From Hyphomicrobiales bacterium (GTDB lineage Bacteria > Pseudomonadota > Alphaproteobacteria > Rhizobiales > Rhizobiaceae): a stretch of DNA of 64,000 bases. A model generated the notes under the pieces. The model saw only the letters and a program-made list of their open reading frames with translations. It ran no database searches and had not been told where the DNA came from. Of the stretch, positions 54,493 to 62,875 are shown one piece after another (the first letter of the stretch is position 1; every line of letters begins with the position of its first letter). The position numbers and the translations under genes are program-made. The DNA lies in NCBI GenBank assembly GCA_900465675.1, contig UBJR01000006.1, positions 28,400 through 92,399 of the forward strand, given 5' to 3'.

Positions 54493-54702
54493 TCATTCAG
54501 CCTGCAGGTTGTCCGCCGAGTTCTTGCCGGACTTGCGGTCCTGCACGATGTCGAAACGGATCTTCTGTCCGTCTGCGAGCGAGCGCAGGCCTGCGCGTTC
54601 AACTGCAGAAATGTGGACGAAAACGTCTGCGCCGCCGTTGTCAGCCTGGATAAAGCCGAAACCCTTGGTGGCGTTGAACCACTTGACTGTACCTGTATTC
54701 AT
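54493..54702 (-). CDS. Cold-shock domain protein (CspA family)
   Basis: GAAAGGAGATCGTT precedes the ATG. The 69-residue protein is a single cold-shock domain with both RNA-binding motifs, KGFGFI (RNP1) and DVFVHIS (RNP2), after the opening [12 protein letters not shown]. It acts as an RNA chaperone. A long leader (about 120 nt) between a plausible promoter and the start is typical of temperature-controlled csp genes. Confidence 0.95.
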   Translation of the reverse strand: MNTGTVKWFNATKGFGFIQADNGGADVFVHISAVERAGLRSLADGQKIRFDIVQDRKSGKNSADNLQAE

Positions 54703-55055
54703 AACGATCTCCTTTCAAAGCAACCGTTGTTTTTTCCGCGATACTTTGCGGACCTAGATCGATTATTTGGAAGGAAATCTGAAGAGGCAAAAGCGCTCTT
54801 GAGCGACGTCACAAGCAATGGTCGATGAACCCAATATAGGATCAATTTGAAATTTAGCAACGGGCAACGGCAAGAAACTTCGCCGGTTTTAAAATTTTAT
54901 CCCGCAGTTTGCTGATTTCGTTGAATTTCGTTTCCGATAAAATCCGAAAGCCGAAAGAAACTTCTATCGGTTTTATCGTCATCCGGCAAGGCAGCCCCTT
55001 CGCCGCATAGGCGACGGGGCTGCCTGAAAGCTGTGAGCGGTAAGCCGCTATCCGT
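54703..55055. other. Cold-shock gene leader and promoter region, plus long hairpin
   Basis: This 353-bp gap holds the csp leader (54703 to about 54826), its candidate promoter at 54833-54860, and an AT-rich stretch. At 54989-55025 is a hairpin with arms AGGCAGCCCC/GGGGCTGCCT enclosing a second stem TCGCC/GGCGA, just beyond the methyltransferase stop. No gene is supported. Confidence 0.55.
54833..54860 (-). promoter_or_regulatory. Candidate promoter of the cold-shock gene
   Basis: On the minus strand TTGCTA (54855-54860) and TATATT (54833-54838) are separated by 16 bp. Initiation near 54826 would give a leader of about 124 nt, usual for csp genes. Confidence 0.5.
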
Positions 55056-55832
55056 TCACGGCGTCGAAACGATCAGCCGCAGCGATCCCTCGAAGAACGG
55101 CTGCGAGCGAAGTTCGCCATAGCGTCTGTCCCAGCTGCCATCTTTCAGATCGCGGCCGAGCTCTTCGGCGAAGCGCTCGCCAACGGAAGCGTCGACGAAG
55201 CTCCAGGCCGAGTTGGCAAGCCGTGCGCCGGGATCGAGCAGCCGCTCGGGGCGGCCGTAATAGCCTTCGCCGAAGCCGTCGGTGCAGTGAAGCGGAATCG
55301 GCACAGGCTTGATCTCGATCGTCCCGCCCAAGGCGCCGGAGATGGCCGCAAGCGGCGGATAACGGCTGGCCTCGACGGAGATCATTTCAGGGGCGTAGGC
55401 CTGCAGCCATGAGCGATGCAGCTCGTCCGGATCGCAACTCAGCACGGCGACCGGCCCGCGCGTCACCCGGCGCATCGCGGCAAGCCCGGCCTTGAGATCA
55501 GACCATTGGTGAACAGAGAAGGTCGTCATGCTGGCATCGAAGCTGTCATCGGCGAAGGGCAGCTTTTCCGCCACCGCATCGATCGCTACCGGCAGATGCG
55601 CCGGACGCTGGGCACGCATCGAGGCCGAAGGCTCGACGGCGGTCACCGTGCGATCGGTTGGCTCGTAGGAACCGGCGCCCGCGCCGACATTGAGCACCGT
55701 TCTGGCATCGCCGAGCGCGCGCCAGATGAAGGCGGCGATATGGGGATCGGGCTGCCGGTACCGGGTATAATTGGTGCCGATCACGCCGTAATTGGCGTCG
55801 CCGGCACTTCCGTCTACATGTCTGCTGTTCAT
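55056..55832 (-). CDS. Class I SAM-dependent methyltransferase
   Basis: The start at 55832 (MNSRHVDGSAGDANYG) is chosen for spacing to GGATGGAAG, giving 258 residues. Motif I reads TVLNVGAGAGSYEP, with TAVEPSASMRAQRP, KLPFADDSFDASMTTFSVHQW and RGPVAVLSCDPDEL following the usual order of small-molecule methyltransferases of the UbiE/type 11 kind. Its substrate is unknown. It is divergent from a LysR-type regulator, with a perfect dyad between the two starts. Confidence 0.87.
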   Translation of the reverse strand: MNSRHVDGSAGDANYGVIGTNYTRYRQPDPHIAAFIWRALGDARTVLNVGAGAGSYEPTDRTVTAVEPSASMRAQRPAHLPVAIDAVAEKLPFADDSFDASMTTFSVHQWSDLKAGLAAMRRVTRGPVAVLSCDPDELHRSWLQAYAPEMISVEASRYPPLAAISGALGGTIEIKPVPIPLHCTDGFGEGYYGRPERLLDPGARLANSAWSFVDASVGERFAEELGRDLKDGSWDRRYGELRSQPFFEGSLRLIVSTP

Positions 55833-55927
55833 GGCTTCCATCCTTTGGCAGGCAAAGCTTCGCCCTGCCGAATGCCTGGGCATCCAGCACCTGTTGTGCG
55901 TTCAGTAGCTTTGCCTTAGTGTTGCAA

Positions 55928-55952
55928 CTGGAGAAAACATCATATTCTCCAG
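55928..55952. promoter_or_regulatory. Perfect dyad between methyltransferase and LysR genes
   Basis: CTGGAGAA (55928-55935) and TTCTCCAG (55945-55952) form an 8-bp inverted repeat with a 9-bp spacer. It lies 46 bp upstream of the LysR start and 96 bp from the methyltransferase start, a plausible regulator site for both. Confidence 0.5.
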
Positions 55953-55997
55953 GATGAAAACCGATAAGCTCGAACACAGATTGTTCCTAAAACGCAC

Positions 55998-56891
55998 ATG
56001 GCAAGACGCCTGCACTCCCTCAATGCGCTCCGTGCCTTCGAAGCCGCAGGCCGCCACGGCCGCATGACGCTGGCCGCCGAAGAGCTGAACGTGACGCACA
56101 GCGCCATCAGCCGCCAGATTCAGCATCTGGAGGAGGTTCTCGGCGTAGCGTTGTTCGAAGGACCGAAGAACAGGATGCGACTGACGGAGGCCGGGCAGAC
56201 GCTGCTGCCGGGGCTGGTCGCTGCCTTCGATCAGATCGACATGTCGGTGCGCGCCGTTGCCGATACCGGCGATGGCCCGCTCGATGTCTCCTGCCCCGGC
56301 ACCTTCACGATGCGCTGGCTGATCCCGCGGCTTTATCGCTTCCAGGCCGAACATCCCAGTATCGACGTGCGTCTGACGGCCTCCTCCCGGCCGGTCGATT
56401 TTGCCCGCGACGGCTTCGACGTGGCGATCCGTGTCGGCACCGCACCCTGGCCTGAGGGCGCCGATGTCATCCCGCTCTTTCCCGAACAGACCGGACCGGT
56501 GGTCTCTCCGGCCCTGTCGGCGCAGATCGGCGGCCTGCCGCAGCTGCACACCAAGACCCGGCTCCGCGCCTGGGGCGACTGGCTGGCGCGCTCGGGTTTA
56601 AACATCGAGAGCGGACCGCGCGTCGAATACGAACACTTTTATTTCATGCTGGAAGCGGCAGGCGCAGGGCTCGGCGTCTGCGTCGCGCCCTGGCCCTATG
56701 TCACGGACGACATCCGCGACGCGAGGCTGGCGGCCCCCTTCGGCTTCCTCGACAGCGGCCACGAATATGTGGCGCTGCGCCGCGCGAGGCGGAACCGCAA
56801 ATCCGTTATCTTCTGCGAGTGGTTGCGGGCCGAGGCCGAAGCCTTTGTCTCGACACATCCCGCCCCGAGGCGGGATGTGCCGGGTTCCTAG
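55998..56891 (+). CDS. LysR-family regulator (GcvA-like)
   Basis: The 297-residue protein has the GcvA-type N-terminus RRLHSLNALRAFEAAGRHGRMTLAAEELNVTHSAISRQIQHLEEVLG (residues 3-48) and a complete co-inducer domain. The last codons contain an 11-bp perfect hairpin (56854-56879, CACATCCCGCC/GGCGGGATGTG). The stop is followed at once by a truncated gene. It may regulate the divergent methyltransferase or the aromatic-acid genes downstream. Confidence 0.88.
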   Translation: MARRLHSLNALRAFEAAGRHGRMTLAAEELNVTHSAISRQIQHLEEVLGVALFEGPKNRMRLTEAGQTLLPGLVAAFDQIDMSVRAVADTGDGPLDVSCPGTFTMRWLIPRLYRFQAEHPSIDVRLTASSRPVDFARDGFDVAIRVGTAPWPEGADVIPLFPEQTGPVVSPALSAQIGGLPQLHTKTRLRAWGDWLARSGLNIESGPRVEYEHFYFMLEAAGAGLGVCVAPWPYVTDDIRDARLAAPFGFLDSGHEYVALRRARRNRKSVIFCEWLRAEAEAFVSTHPAPRRDVPGS

Positions 56892-57500
56892 CCGCTGCCG
56901 AGCTTCTTGTCCGGAAACACCTGGTATTCCGAGCTCGACGAAGACGTCGATTTCAAGCTTCCCTCAGGCCTGAAGTTGCACAAGATCGGCGAGGACAAGT
57001 CGATCGAGCAGATGCTGGTCGATGGCGAGATCGACGCCCTGCTGCATCCTGACCTGATCGCCCCGATCAAGAAGCGCGACCCGCGCGTCGGGCGCCTGTT
57101 CCCTGACTACAAGTCCGAGGAGATCACCTATTACGAGCGCACCGGCATCTTCCCGATCATGCATGTGATGGGCATCCGCCCCGAGATCGTTGCGCGTCAT
57201 CCCTGGGTGCCGATCAATCTCTATATCGCCTTCGAGGAAGCCAAGCAGATCGCCATGAAGCGCATGGAAAACCCACGCATCGTGCCGCTCGCCTGGTATC
57301 GCGAGGCCTGGGAGGAACAGCAGGCGATCATGGGCGACGATCCCTGGGCCTACGGCCTTGAAGGGCAGAACGCCAGGACGCTGGAAACCGTGATCGGCTA
57401 CGCCCACCAGCAGGGGCTGATCGATCGCAAGGTCGCCCCCTCGGAGCTTTTCCTCGACATCTCGCAGGGCCGCAAACGCGGCGACAAGCACCGTGTGTAG
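56892..57500 (+). pseudogene. 5'-truncated 4,5-dihydroxyphthalate decarboxylase-like gene
   Basis: About 200 codons are open from just after the LysR stop. From FKLPSGLKLHKIGEDKSIEQMLVDGEIDALL through GRLFPDYKSEEITYYERTGIFPIMHV and HPWVPINLYIAFEEAKQ the translation matches the C-terminal part of 4,5-dihydroxyphthalate decarboxylase-like proteins, which share a periplasmic-binding-protein fold and are usually about 320-340 residues. Roughly the first 130 residues, including the first lobe, are absent. The only start is a TTG at 56907 without a good ribosome site. A deletion joining the LysR gene to this gene is the simplest explanation. Confidence 0.75.
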
Positions 57501-57582
57501 CGCCTGCGACAGCGGGGCCGCATTCGAACCGGCCTGGTCCGGCAGCGGAATCCGCTGCGACAATTCCTCGGAGAACAAGACG

Positions 57583-58275
57583 ATGCATGAAGACCTGAAG
57601 CAGCGGATGATCGAGGCCGGCCGCATTCTGGAAGCCGCCGGCCAGGGCGACTGGACCCGCGGCCACGTCTCGATCCGCGTTCCCGATCAGCCCGATCGCT
57701 TCTACATGAAGCCGTCCAAGTTCGGCCTCGAAGAGATCACCCTCGACAACATCATCACCGTCGATCTCGACGGCGAGAAGGTCGATGGCGAATTCGGCCG
57801 TCACAACGAGGTCTATATCCATTCCGAGGTGCTGCGCGCCCGGCCGGATCTCAACGCCATCGTCCATACCCACGCGCCCTATGCCACCGCCTTCTCGGCG
57901 CTCGCCAAGCCGCTGCAGCCGGTCGGCCACCCGGGCTCGATCTTCGCCGAGGGCCTGCCTGTTTTCTCCGAGACCACGGAGTTGATCACCACCGCCGAGC
58001 GCGGCAAGGCGGTCGCCGCCTGCCTCGGCGAGCATGGCGCCATGCTCTTGCAGAACCACGGCATCGTGACCGCCGCCCCCACCATCGAGCAGGCGATCTA
58101 TCTGGCGCTATCGCTGGAAAACGCCTGCATGATGCAGCTGTGGGTCGAGGCTGCCGGCGGCGCCAAGGCGCTCGGCAAGCCCGAGGATATCAAGGCCAAG
58201 CGCAAGCACATGTTCCGCGACGAGATGTTCAAGGCGACCTTCGCCTATCTCGTCCGCCGCCTGAAGCGCGGCTGA
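57583..58275 (+). CDS. Class II aldolase/adducin family protein
   Basis: The ATG at 57583 follows GGAGAACAAGACG and gives 230 residues. The zinc-binding pair of class II aldolases is seen in IVHTHAPYATAFSAL, with the base region RHNEVYIHSEVLRARPD and the third ligand in LLQNHGIVTAA. Family members are fuculose- or ribulose-phosphate aldolases or decarboxylases of aromatic acids. With a dihydroxyphthalate-decarboxylase fragment upstream and an amidohydrolase downstream, a role in an aromatic or hydroxy-acid pathway is more likely than sugar use. Confidence 0.87.
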   Translation: MHEDLKQRMIEAGRILEAAGQGDWTRGHVSIRVPDQPDRFYMKPSKFGLEEITLDNIITVDLDGEKVDGEFGRHNEVYIHSEVLRARPDLNAIVHTHAPYATAFSALAKPLQPVGHPGSIFAEGLPVFSETTELITTAERGKAVAACLGEHGAMLLQNHGIVTAAPTIEQAIYLALSLENACMMQLWVEAAGGAKALGKPEDIKAKRKHMFRDEMFKATFAYLVRRLKRG

Positions 58276-58309
58276 GGCGGCCAGACATAGACGACTGAGG
58301 AGGAGTCCC

Positions 58310-59326
58310 ATGTATTATATCGACGCGTTCAACCATTTTTTCCCGAAGGCGCTCTGGGAGCGCATCCAGAAGCTCGAAGGCGCCGGCAAGGATATAGGCC
58401 GCCGCATGCAGGGCGTACCCTGCATCTACGATCTCGAAACCCGCTTCCGCGTCATGGACGAGTTCCCTGACTACCGGCAGATCATCTCGCTCGGCATGCC
58501 GCCGCTGGAAGCCATGGGCGGTCCGGAACTCGCCACCGAATTTGCCCGCATCGCCAATGACGGCCAGGCCGAACTCGTCGAGAAATATCCGGAGCGCTTC
58601 GCCGGCTTCGTCGCCGCCCTGCCGATGAATGCGCCCGACGCTGCCGTTCGCGAAGCCGAACGCGCATTCACCGACCTCGGCGCCAACGGCTTGCAGATCC
58701 ACACCAACGTCAACGGCGCGCCGCTTGACGAGGAGCGCTTCTTCCCGATCTTCGAAGTCGCCGCCAAGCACAACAAGCCGGTGCTGCTGCACCCCTCGCG
58801 CAATGCCTCGATGACCGACTACGCCACCGAGGACAAGTCGAAATACGAGATCTGGTGGACCTTCGGCTGGCCCTATGAAACCAGCGCCGCCATGGCCCGC
58901 CTTGTTTTCTCCGGCTTCATGGACCGCCTGCCGGATCTCAAGGTTCTCGCTCACCATATGGGCGCCATGGTCCCCTATTTCGAGGGACGCGTTGGCCCTG
59001 GCTGGGACCAGCTCGGCAAGCGCACCACCGATGAGGACCTGACGCTGGTGCTGAAGCGACTGAAGAAGCGCCCGCTCGATTATTTCAAGGATTTCTACGC
59101 CGACACCGCCGTCTTCGGCTCGAAGGCAGCCACCATCTGCGGCCTGGAATTCTACGGCAGCGACCGCATCCTCTTCGCCTCGGATTCGCCCTTCGATCCG
59201 GAAAAGGGTCCGGGCTATATCCGCGACACGCTGAAGATCCTGAATTCGTTCGATCTTCCCAAGGAAGACATGGAAAAGATCTGCTTCCGCAACGCCGAGG
59301 CCCTGTTCGGGCTGAAGGGCAGATAA
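58310..59326 (+). CDS. Amidohydrolase-2 family protein (ACMSD-like decarboxylase/hydrolase)
   Basis: AGGAGGAGTCCC precedes the ATG. The 338-residue TIM-barrel protein has metal-site segments LLHPSRN, LAHHMGAMVPYFEGR and FASDSPFDPEKG. The N-terminal HxH, normally near residues 7-9, reads IDAFNHFFP, so the first histidine is Phe7 and only His9 remains. Relatives include decarboxylases of aminocarboxymuconate semialdehyde and hydroxybenzoates. It follows the aldolase gene by 34 bp, suggesting one operon. The substrate is unknown. Confidence 0.86.
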   Translation: MYYIDAFNHFFPKALWERIQKLEGAGKDIGRRMQGVPCIYDLETRFRVMDEFPDYRQIISLGMPPLEAMGGPELATEFARIANDGQAELVEKYPERFAGFVAALPMNAPDAAVREAERAFTDLGANGLQIHTNVNGAPLDEERFFPIFEVAAKHNKPVLLHPSRNASMTDYATEDKSKYEIWWTFGWPYETSAAMARLVFSGFMDRLPDLKVLAHHMGAMVPYFEGRVGPGWDQLGKRTTDEDLTLVLKRLKKRPLDYFKDFYADTAVFGSKAATICGLEFYGSDRILFASDSPFDPEKGPGYIRDTLKILNSFDLPKEDMEKICFRNAEALFGLKGR

Positions 59327-59400
59327 ACCGCGAGAAGTTGAACTGGTGCGCGGCCGCAATGCGTCCTATAACGGCCGCGCATCATTGACCGGACATATCC

Positions 59401-60789
59401 TTGCCCCGCCTTACGCCGATCATTCTCGCCATCGCCCTGTTCATGGAGCGCATGGATTCGACGATCATCGCGACGAGCCTGCCGGCAATCGCCGCCGATA
59501 TCGGCACCTCGCCGATCGCCCTGAAGCTGGCCGTCACCAGCTATCTCGTCGCCCTTGCCGTCTTCATCCCGATCAGCGGCTGGATGGCCGATCGCTTCGG
59601 CGCGCTGAACATCTTCCGCATCGCCATCGGCGTCTTCATGATCGGCTCGATCGGCTGCGCCTTCTCGGGTTCGATCGGCGCCTTCGTCTTCTGGCGGCTG
59701 GTGCAGGGCGCCGGCGGCTCGATGATGACGCCCGTCAGCCGCCTGCTTCTGGTGCGCGGCACGCCGAAGCATCAGCTGGTCGATGCGCTGGCGTGGCTCA
59801 CAATCCCCGCCCTTGTCGGTCCGATCCTCGGCCCACCGGTCGGCGGCTTCTTCACCACCTATCTCAGCTGGCACTGGATCTTCTGGATCAACGTGCCGAT
59901 CGGCATTGCCGGCATCATCCTCGTCACCAAGTTGCTGCCGCCGGTCGAAGCGCGGGAACCGAAGCCGCTGGATTTCACCGGCTTCTTCCTCTCCGGCATC
60001 GGCTTCAGCGCCTTCGTCTTCGGTATTTCCGTCATCAGCCTGCCGGCGCTGCCGATGTACTATGGCTACACGACGATCGCGGTCGGCATCCTCATGGGCA
60101 TTGCCTATCTCTGGCATGCCAGGCGCACCGAGCACCCGCTGCTCGACCCGCGCATGTTCCGCTATCCGATCTTCCGCGCCTCGATCATCGGCGCCTCGAA
60201 TTTCCGCATGGGGCTTGGCGCCCTTCCCTTCCTGATGCCGCTGATGCTGCAGCTCGGCTTCGGGCTGACGCCCTTCCAATCGGGCATGGTGACCTTCATC
60301 ACCGCGGTGGGATCGCTGAGCTCGAAATTCGGCGCCGCCCGCACCTTCGCGCTCTTCGGCTTCCGCCGCATCCTGATCGTCACCACCTTCATCTCCGCCA
60401 TTCTGCTCGGCATCAACGCGCTCTTCCATCCGGGCACGCCGATGTGGCTAATCATGGGCTGCCTGCTGATCGGCGGCATCCTGCGCTCGATGGCCTTCTC
60501 CGGCATCAGCGCCATGTCCTTCGGCGATGTCGACGAGGCCGATACCGGCCAGGCAACGGCCATCAACGCGGTGGCTCAGCGCGTCTCGATGGCCATGGGC
60601 GTGGCGGTAGCGGGCGCTTCGCTGGATATATCAAGCAGCCTGCATGGCGGCGGCCTGCTGCTGTCGGATTTCCACATCGCCTTCGTGGTCGTCGGCCTTG
60701 TGTCAGCCTCCAGCGTCATCACCTTCTGGCGCCTGCCGCCACAGGCCGGCGACGACCTCGTCCGCCGCCGTCCGCGTCACGCCGATTGA
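59401..60789 (+). CDS. MFS transporter, DHA2 (14-helix drug:H+ antiporter) type
   Basis: The first codon is TTG 59401, giving 462 residues; an ATG at MERMDST lies 14 codons later. The motif ITSYLVALAVFIPISGWMADRFGA-like region near residues 46-69 is motif A of the major facilitator family, and RLVQGAGGSMMTPVSRLLLVR is typical of EmrB/QacA relatives. It may export or import the aromatic compound handled by the upstream genes. A 9-bp inverted repeat (TGGCCGCCG/CGGCGGCCA, 60808-60838) follows as a possible terminator. Confidence 0.88.
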   Translation: MPRLTPIILAIALFMERMDSTIIATSLPAIAADIGTSPIALKLAVTSYLVALAVFIPISGWMADRFGALNIFRIAIGVFMIGSIGCAFSGSIGAFVFWRLVQGAGGSMMTPVSRLLLVRGTPKHQLVDALAWLTIPALVGPILGPPVGGFFTTYLSWHWIFWINVPIGIAGIILVTKLLPPVEAREPKPLDFTGFFLSGIGFSAFVFGISVISLPALPMYYGYTTIAVGILMGIAYLWHARRTEHPLLDPRMFRYPIFRASIIGASNFRMGLGALPFLMPLMLQLGFGLTPFQSGMVTFITAVGSLSSKFGAARTFALFGFRRILIVTTFISAILLGINALFHPGTPMWLIMGCLLIGGILRSMAFSGISAMSFGDVDEADTGQATAINAVAQRVSMAMGVAVAGASLDISSSLHGGGLLLSDFHIAFVVVGLVSASSVITFWRLPPQAGDDLVRRRPRHAD

Positions 60790-60844
60790 GCTCAGGCTAA
60801 AAGACGGTGGCCGCCGCATCCGAATGGCACGGCGGCCATGAACA

Positions 60845-61273
60845 TCAGGCGATAATGCCCTGCAGGTTGTCGATGATCGCATTCCAGCCGCCGCGGTGGC
60901 CGTCGCGGGCCTCTTCGCTGCGGAATTTCACCTGCTTCAGGGTGATTTCGGTGGTATTGGCATCGACCTCGGCGAGATCGATCGTCACCACGCTGTCGTC
61001 GAGCGAGTAAGGCGACTCCCAGGTGAAGGCGAGGCGCGCGTGCGGATCGATCTCCAGATAGGTTCCGGCATGCGGGATTTCGCGCTCGGCGGTCTTCATC
61101 ACAATCGAGAAGCGGCCGCCTTTCACCGGGTCGTTCGACACCTTCGATATATCGCTGCCGCCGGTCGGCGTGCGCATGAACCGTGCCAGCATTTCCGGCG
61201 AGAGCCAGGCGTTAAAGACCGTCTGGCGGGGTGCAGCGATCCTGCGGTTGATTGTCAGTTCCAGTTCACTCAT
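60845..61273 (-). CDS. SRPBCC/AHSA1 domain protein
   Basis: The ATG at 61273 is nine bases from GAAGG and overlaps the ArsR stop (ATGAGTGA); an ATG at 61282 lies too close to that site. The 142-residue protein has the AHSA1/START-like fold: INRRIAAPRQTVFNAWLSPEMLARFM, GGRFSIVM, TYLEIDPHARLAFTWE and a C-terminal helix GGWNAIIDNLQGI. It probably binds a hydrophobic ligand. ArsR-SRPBCC pairs are a common two-gene unit in soil bacteria. Confidence 0.9.
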   Translation of the reverse strand: MSELELTINRRIAAPRQTVFNAWLSPEMLARFMRTPTGGSDISKVSNDPVKGGRFSIVMKTAEREIPHAGTYLEIDPHARLAFTWESPYSLDDSVVTIDLAEVDANTTEITLKQVKFRSEEARDGHRGGWNAIIDNLQGIIA

Positions 61274-61601
61274 GTCCGTCATCCTTCGAAACGAGAATAG
61301 TCTCCAGCGCCGAAAGGCGCAGTTCCCAGATGGACTTCAGTTGCGCGAACCAGCCCTCAGTCAGCTTTAGCGGTTCGAGCTCCGCGGCCATGAAATGCTC
61401 ACGGCCGACAGTCCTGCGGGTCACAAGTCCCGCCTCCTCCAAGACCTTGATATGCTTGGAGACGGCATTCAGGGACATGTCGAAATGAGCGGCAAGCGAA
61501 GTCACTCTCAGCGCCCCTTCCTGAACAAGAAGCGTAAGGATCTGCCGCCGCGTGGTATCACCCGCGGCCTTCAGAATACGTGACAGAGCGTCGTCGTCCA
61601 T
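61266..61601 (-). CDS. ArsR-family transcriptional repressor
   Basis: The 111-residue protein has a winged-helix domain (LSRILKAAGDTTRRQILTLLVQEGALRVTSLAAHFDMSLNAVSKHIKVLEEAGLVTRRTVGREH). It lacks the ELCVCDL cysteine site, so it is not a metal sensor of the ArsR/SmtB class. The stop overlaps the SRPBCC start by 8 bp. Two palindromic elements directly upstream are probable autoregulatory operators. Confidence 0.92.
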   Translation of the reverse strand: MDDDALSRILKAAGDTTRRQILTLLVQEGALRVTSLAAHFDMSLNAVSKHIKVLEEAGLVTRRTVGREHFMAAELEPLKLTEGWFAQLKSIWELRLSALETILVSKDDGHE

Positions 61602-61602
61602 T

Positions 61603-61662
61603 TATTCACCCGTATGGTTGAATATACAAAACTCGAATCAATAGTCAACCATATGGATGAAT
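61603..61662. promoter_or_regulatory. Twin operators upstream of the ArsR gene
   Basis: TATTCACCCGTATGGTTGAA at 61603-61622 and AGTCAACCATATGGATGAAT at 61643-61662 are each near-palindromes on a CAACCATATGGTTG core and are also inverse copies of each other with few mismatches. The first begins one base after the ArsR start codon, so binding should block the ArsR-SRPBCC promoter. Confidence 0.68.
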
Positions 61663-61684
61663 GTTTTCGCGCGAGGCAAGTGTG

Positions 61685-61900
61685 TCAGTTCCAGAACCAC
61701 GACTTTCGCACCTCGGCGCGGGCGGCCTCGCGGGTCATGCCGATATCGCTAAGCTCACTGGCCGAAAGCTCAAGCAGGTTTCTGCGCGTCCGGCGCTTTT
61801 CCAGCCAATGCTTCAACGCCGCGATCAACCCGCCGGACGCCAGCCTCCATCTCCTCGCGTCTGCCCAACGCCCGCCGCTCTCTTCAGTCTCGATCGTCAT
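61685..61900 (-). CDS. DUF1127 small basic protein
   Basis: The ATG at 61900 gives 71 residues; the much longer open frame upstream is antisense to the LysR gene. The C-terminal half carries the DUF1127 core EKRRTRRNLLELSASELSDIGMTREAARAEV. Small DUF1127 proteins in rhizobia and Brucella are Arg-rich, often controlled by LysR regulators, and implicated in RNA handling or phosphate and stress physiology. This one is divergent from a LysR gene 93 bp away. Confidence 0.87.
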   Translation of the reverse strand: MTIETEESGGRWADARRWRLASGGLIAALKHWLEKRRTRRNLLELSASELSDIGMTREAARAEVRKSWFWN

Positions 61901-61958
61901 GCCAGTCTCCTGCCGTTTGAAGGCTTGAGGATGGACTGGCGGGAGCAGTGAAAGAAGC

Positions 61959-61982
61959 TTATCGTTGTTATACAATGCATAA
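61959..61982. promoter_or_regulatory. Dyad between DUF1127 and LysR genes
   Basis: TTAT-N2-TTGT-N3-ACAA-N3-ATAA forms a nested inverted repeat ending 11 bp before the LysR start. LysR proteins commonly bind such sites in the gap with a divergent target. Confidence 0.42.
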
Positions 61983-61993
61983 GGACTTCTTTG

Positions 61994-62869
61994 ATGATCA
62001 ATCTCGATCAGCTGGCCGCCTTCGTCAGCGTCGCCGAACTCGGCAGCTTCACGGCGGCCGCTGACCGCGCCGGGGTCACGCAGCCGGCCGTCAGCCTGCA
62101 GATCAAGCTGCTGGAACAGCGATTGGGCGTGCGGCTGATCGAACGTGTGGGACGCCGCGCCCAGCCTTCGGCCGCCGGCGTCGAGTTCCTCGCCCATGCG
62201 CGAAAAATCATAGAGCAATGCGATACGGCGCTCGATGCCATGGCGCCCTATAAGGAAGGGGCTGCGGGGCGTGTGAGGATCGGCAGCGGCGGAACCGCCT
62301 CGATCCATCTGCTGCCTCGCGCCATCGCCGCCGCCAAGAAGCGCATGCCGGGCCTCGAGATCACCGTGAAGATCGGCAATACCGACGAAATCCTTCGCGA
62401 TCTGGAATCCAACGCGCTCGACCTCGCCGTCGTCACCCTGCCCGCCGCGGCGCGATCACTGGAGGTCGAGATCTTCTACGAGGATGAGCTTCTGGCCGTC
62501 GCCCCGCGCGGCAGCGACATGCCAGAAGGCGGCCCCGATGCTGCTTTCCTGCAGCAGAAGGTGATGATGCTCTATGACGGCGGTAATACCCGCCAGGCGA
62601 CGGACAAATGGTTTGCCGATGCAGGCATCCGTGCCCAGCCGGTCATGGAATTCGGCAGCGTCGAGGCAATAAAGGAACTGGTGGCGGCCGGTCTCGGCTG
62701 GTCGGTGCTGCCGTCGCTGGCGCTGCGCCGCGACCGCGCCGGCTATCTCGCAACGTCGCCGGTGAAACCGCGTCTGGTCCGCCAGCTCGGCATCGTCATG
62801 CGCCGCGACAAGCACCTGACCCACGGCCTGCGCGAAATCGTCAAATGCCTGCGCGACTTCAAGGACTGA
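61994..62869 (+). CDS. LysR-family transcriptional regulator
   Basis: The start is set at ATG 61994 (MINLDQLAAFVSVAELGSF), giving 291 residues; a TTG just before it is possible. The helix-turn-helix covers about residues 3-60 (FTAAADRAGVTQPAVSLQIKLLEQRLG), and the co-inducer domain has GRVRIGSGGTASIHLLP. It is divergent from the DUF1127 gene. The ligand and regulon are unknown. Confidence 0.9.
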   Translation: MINLDQLAAFVSVAELGSFTAAADRAGVTQPAVSLQIKLLEQRLGVRLIERVGRRAQPSAAGVEFLAHARKIIEQCDTALDAMAPYKEGAAGRVRIGSGGTASIHLLPRAIAAAKKRMPGLEITVKIGNTDEILRDLESNALDLAVVTLPAAARSLEVEIFYEDELLAVAPRGSDMPEGGPDAAFLQQKVMMLYDGGNTRQATDKWFADAGIRAQPVMEFGSVEAIKELVAAGLGWSVLPSLALRRDRAGYLATSPVKPRLVRQLGIVMRRDKHLTHGLREIVKCLRDFKD

Positions 62870-62875
62870 TGGCGG

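Noticed and set aside
59215..60800. Long frames on both strands across the transporter gene
   Set aside because: They are shadows of the MFS gene: translations are Arg/Pro- or Glu/Asp-rich and show no membrane segments, unlike the true frame.
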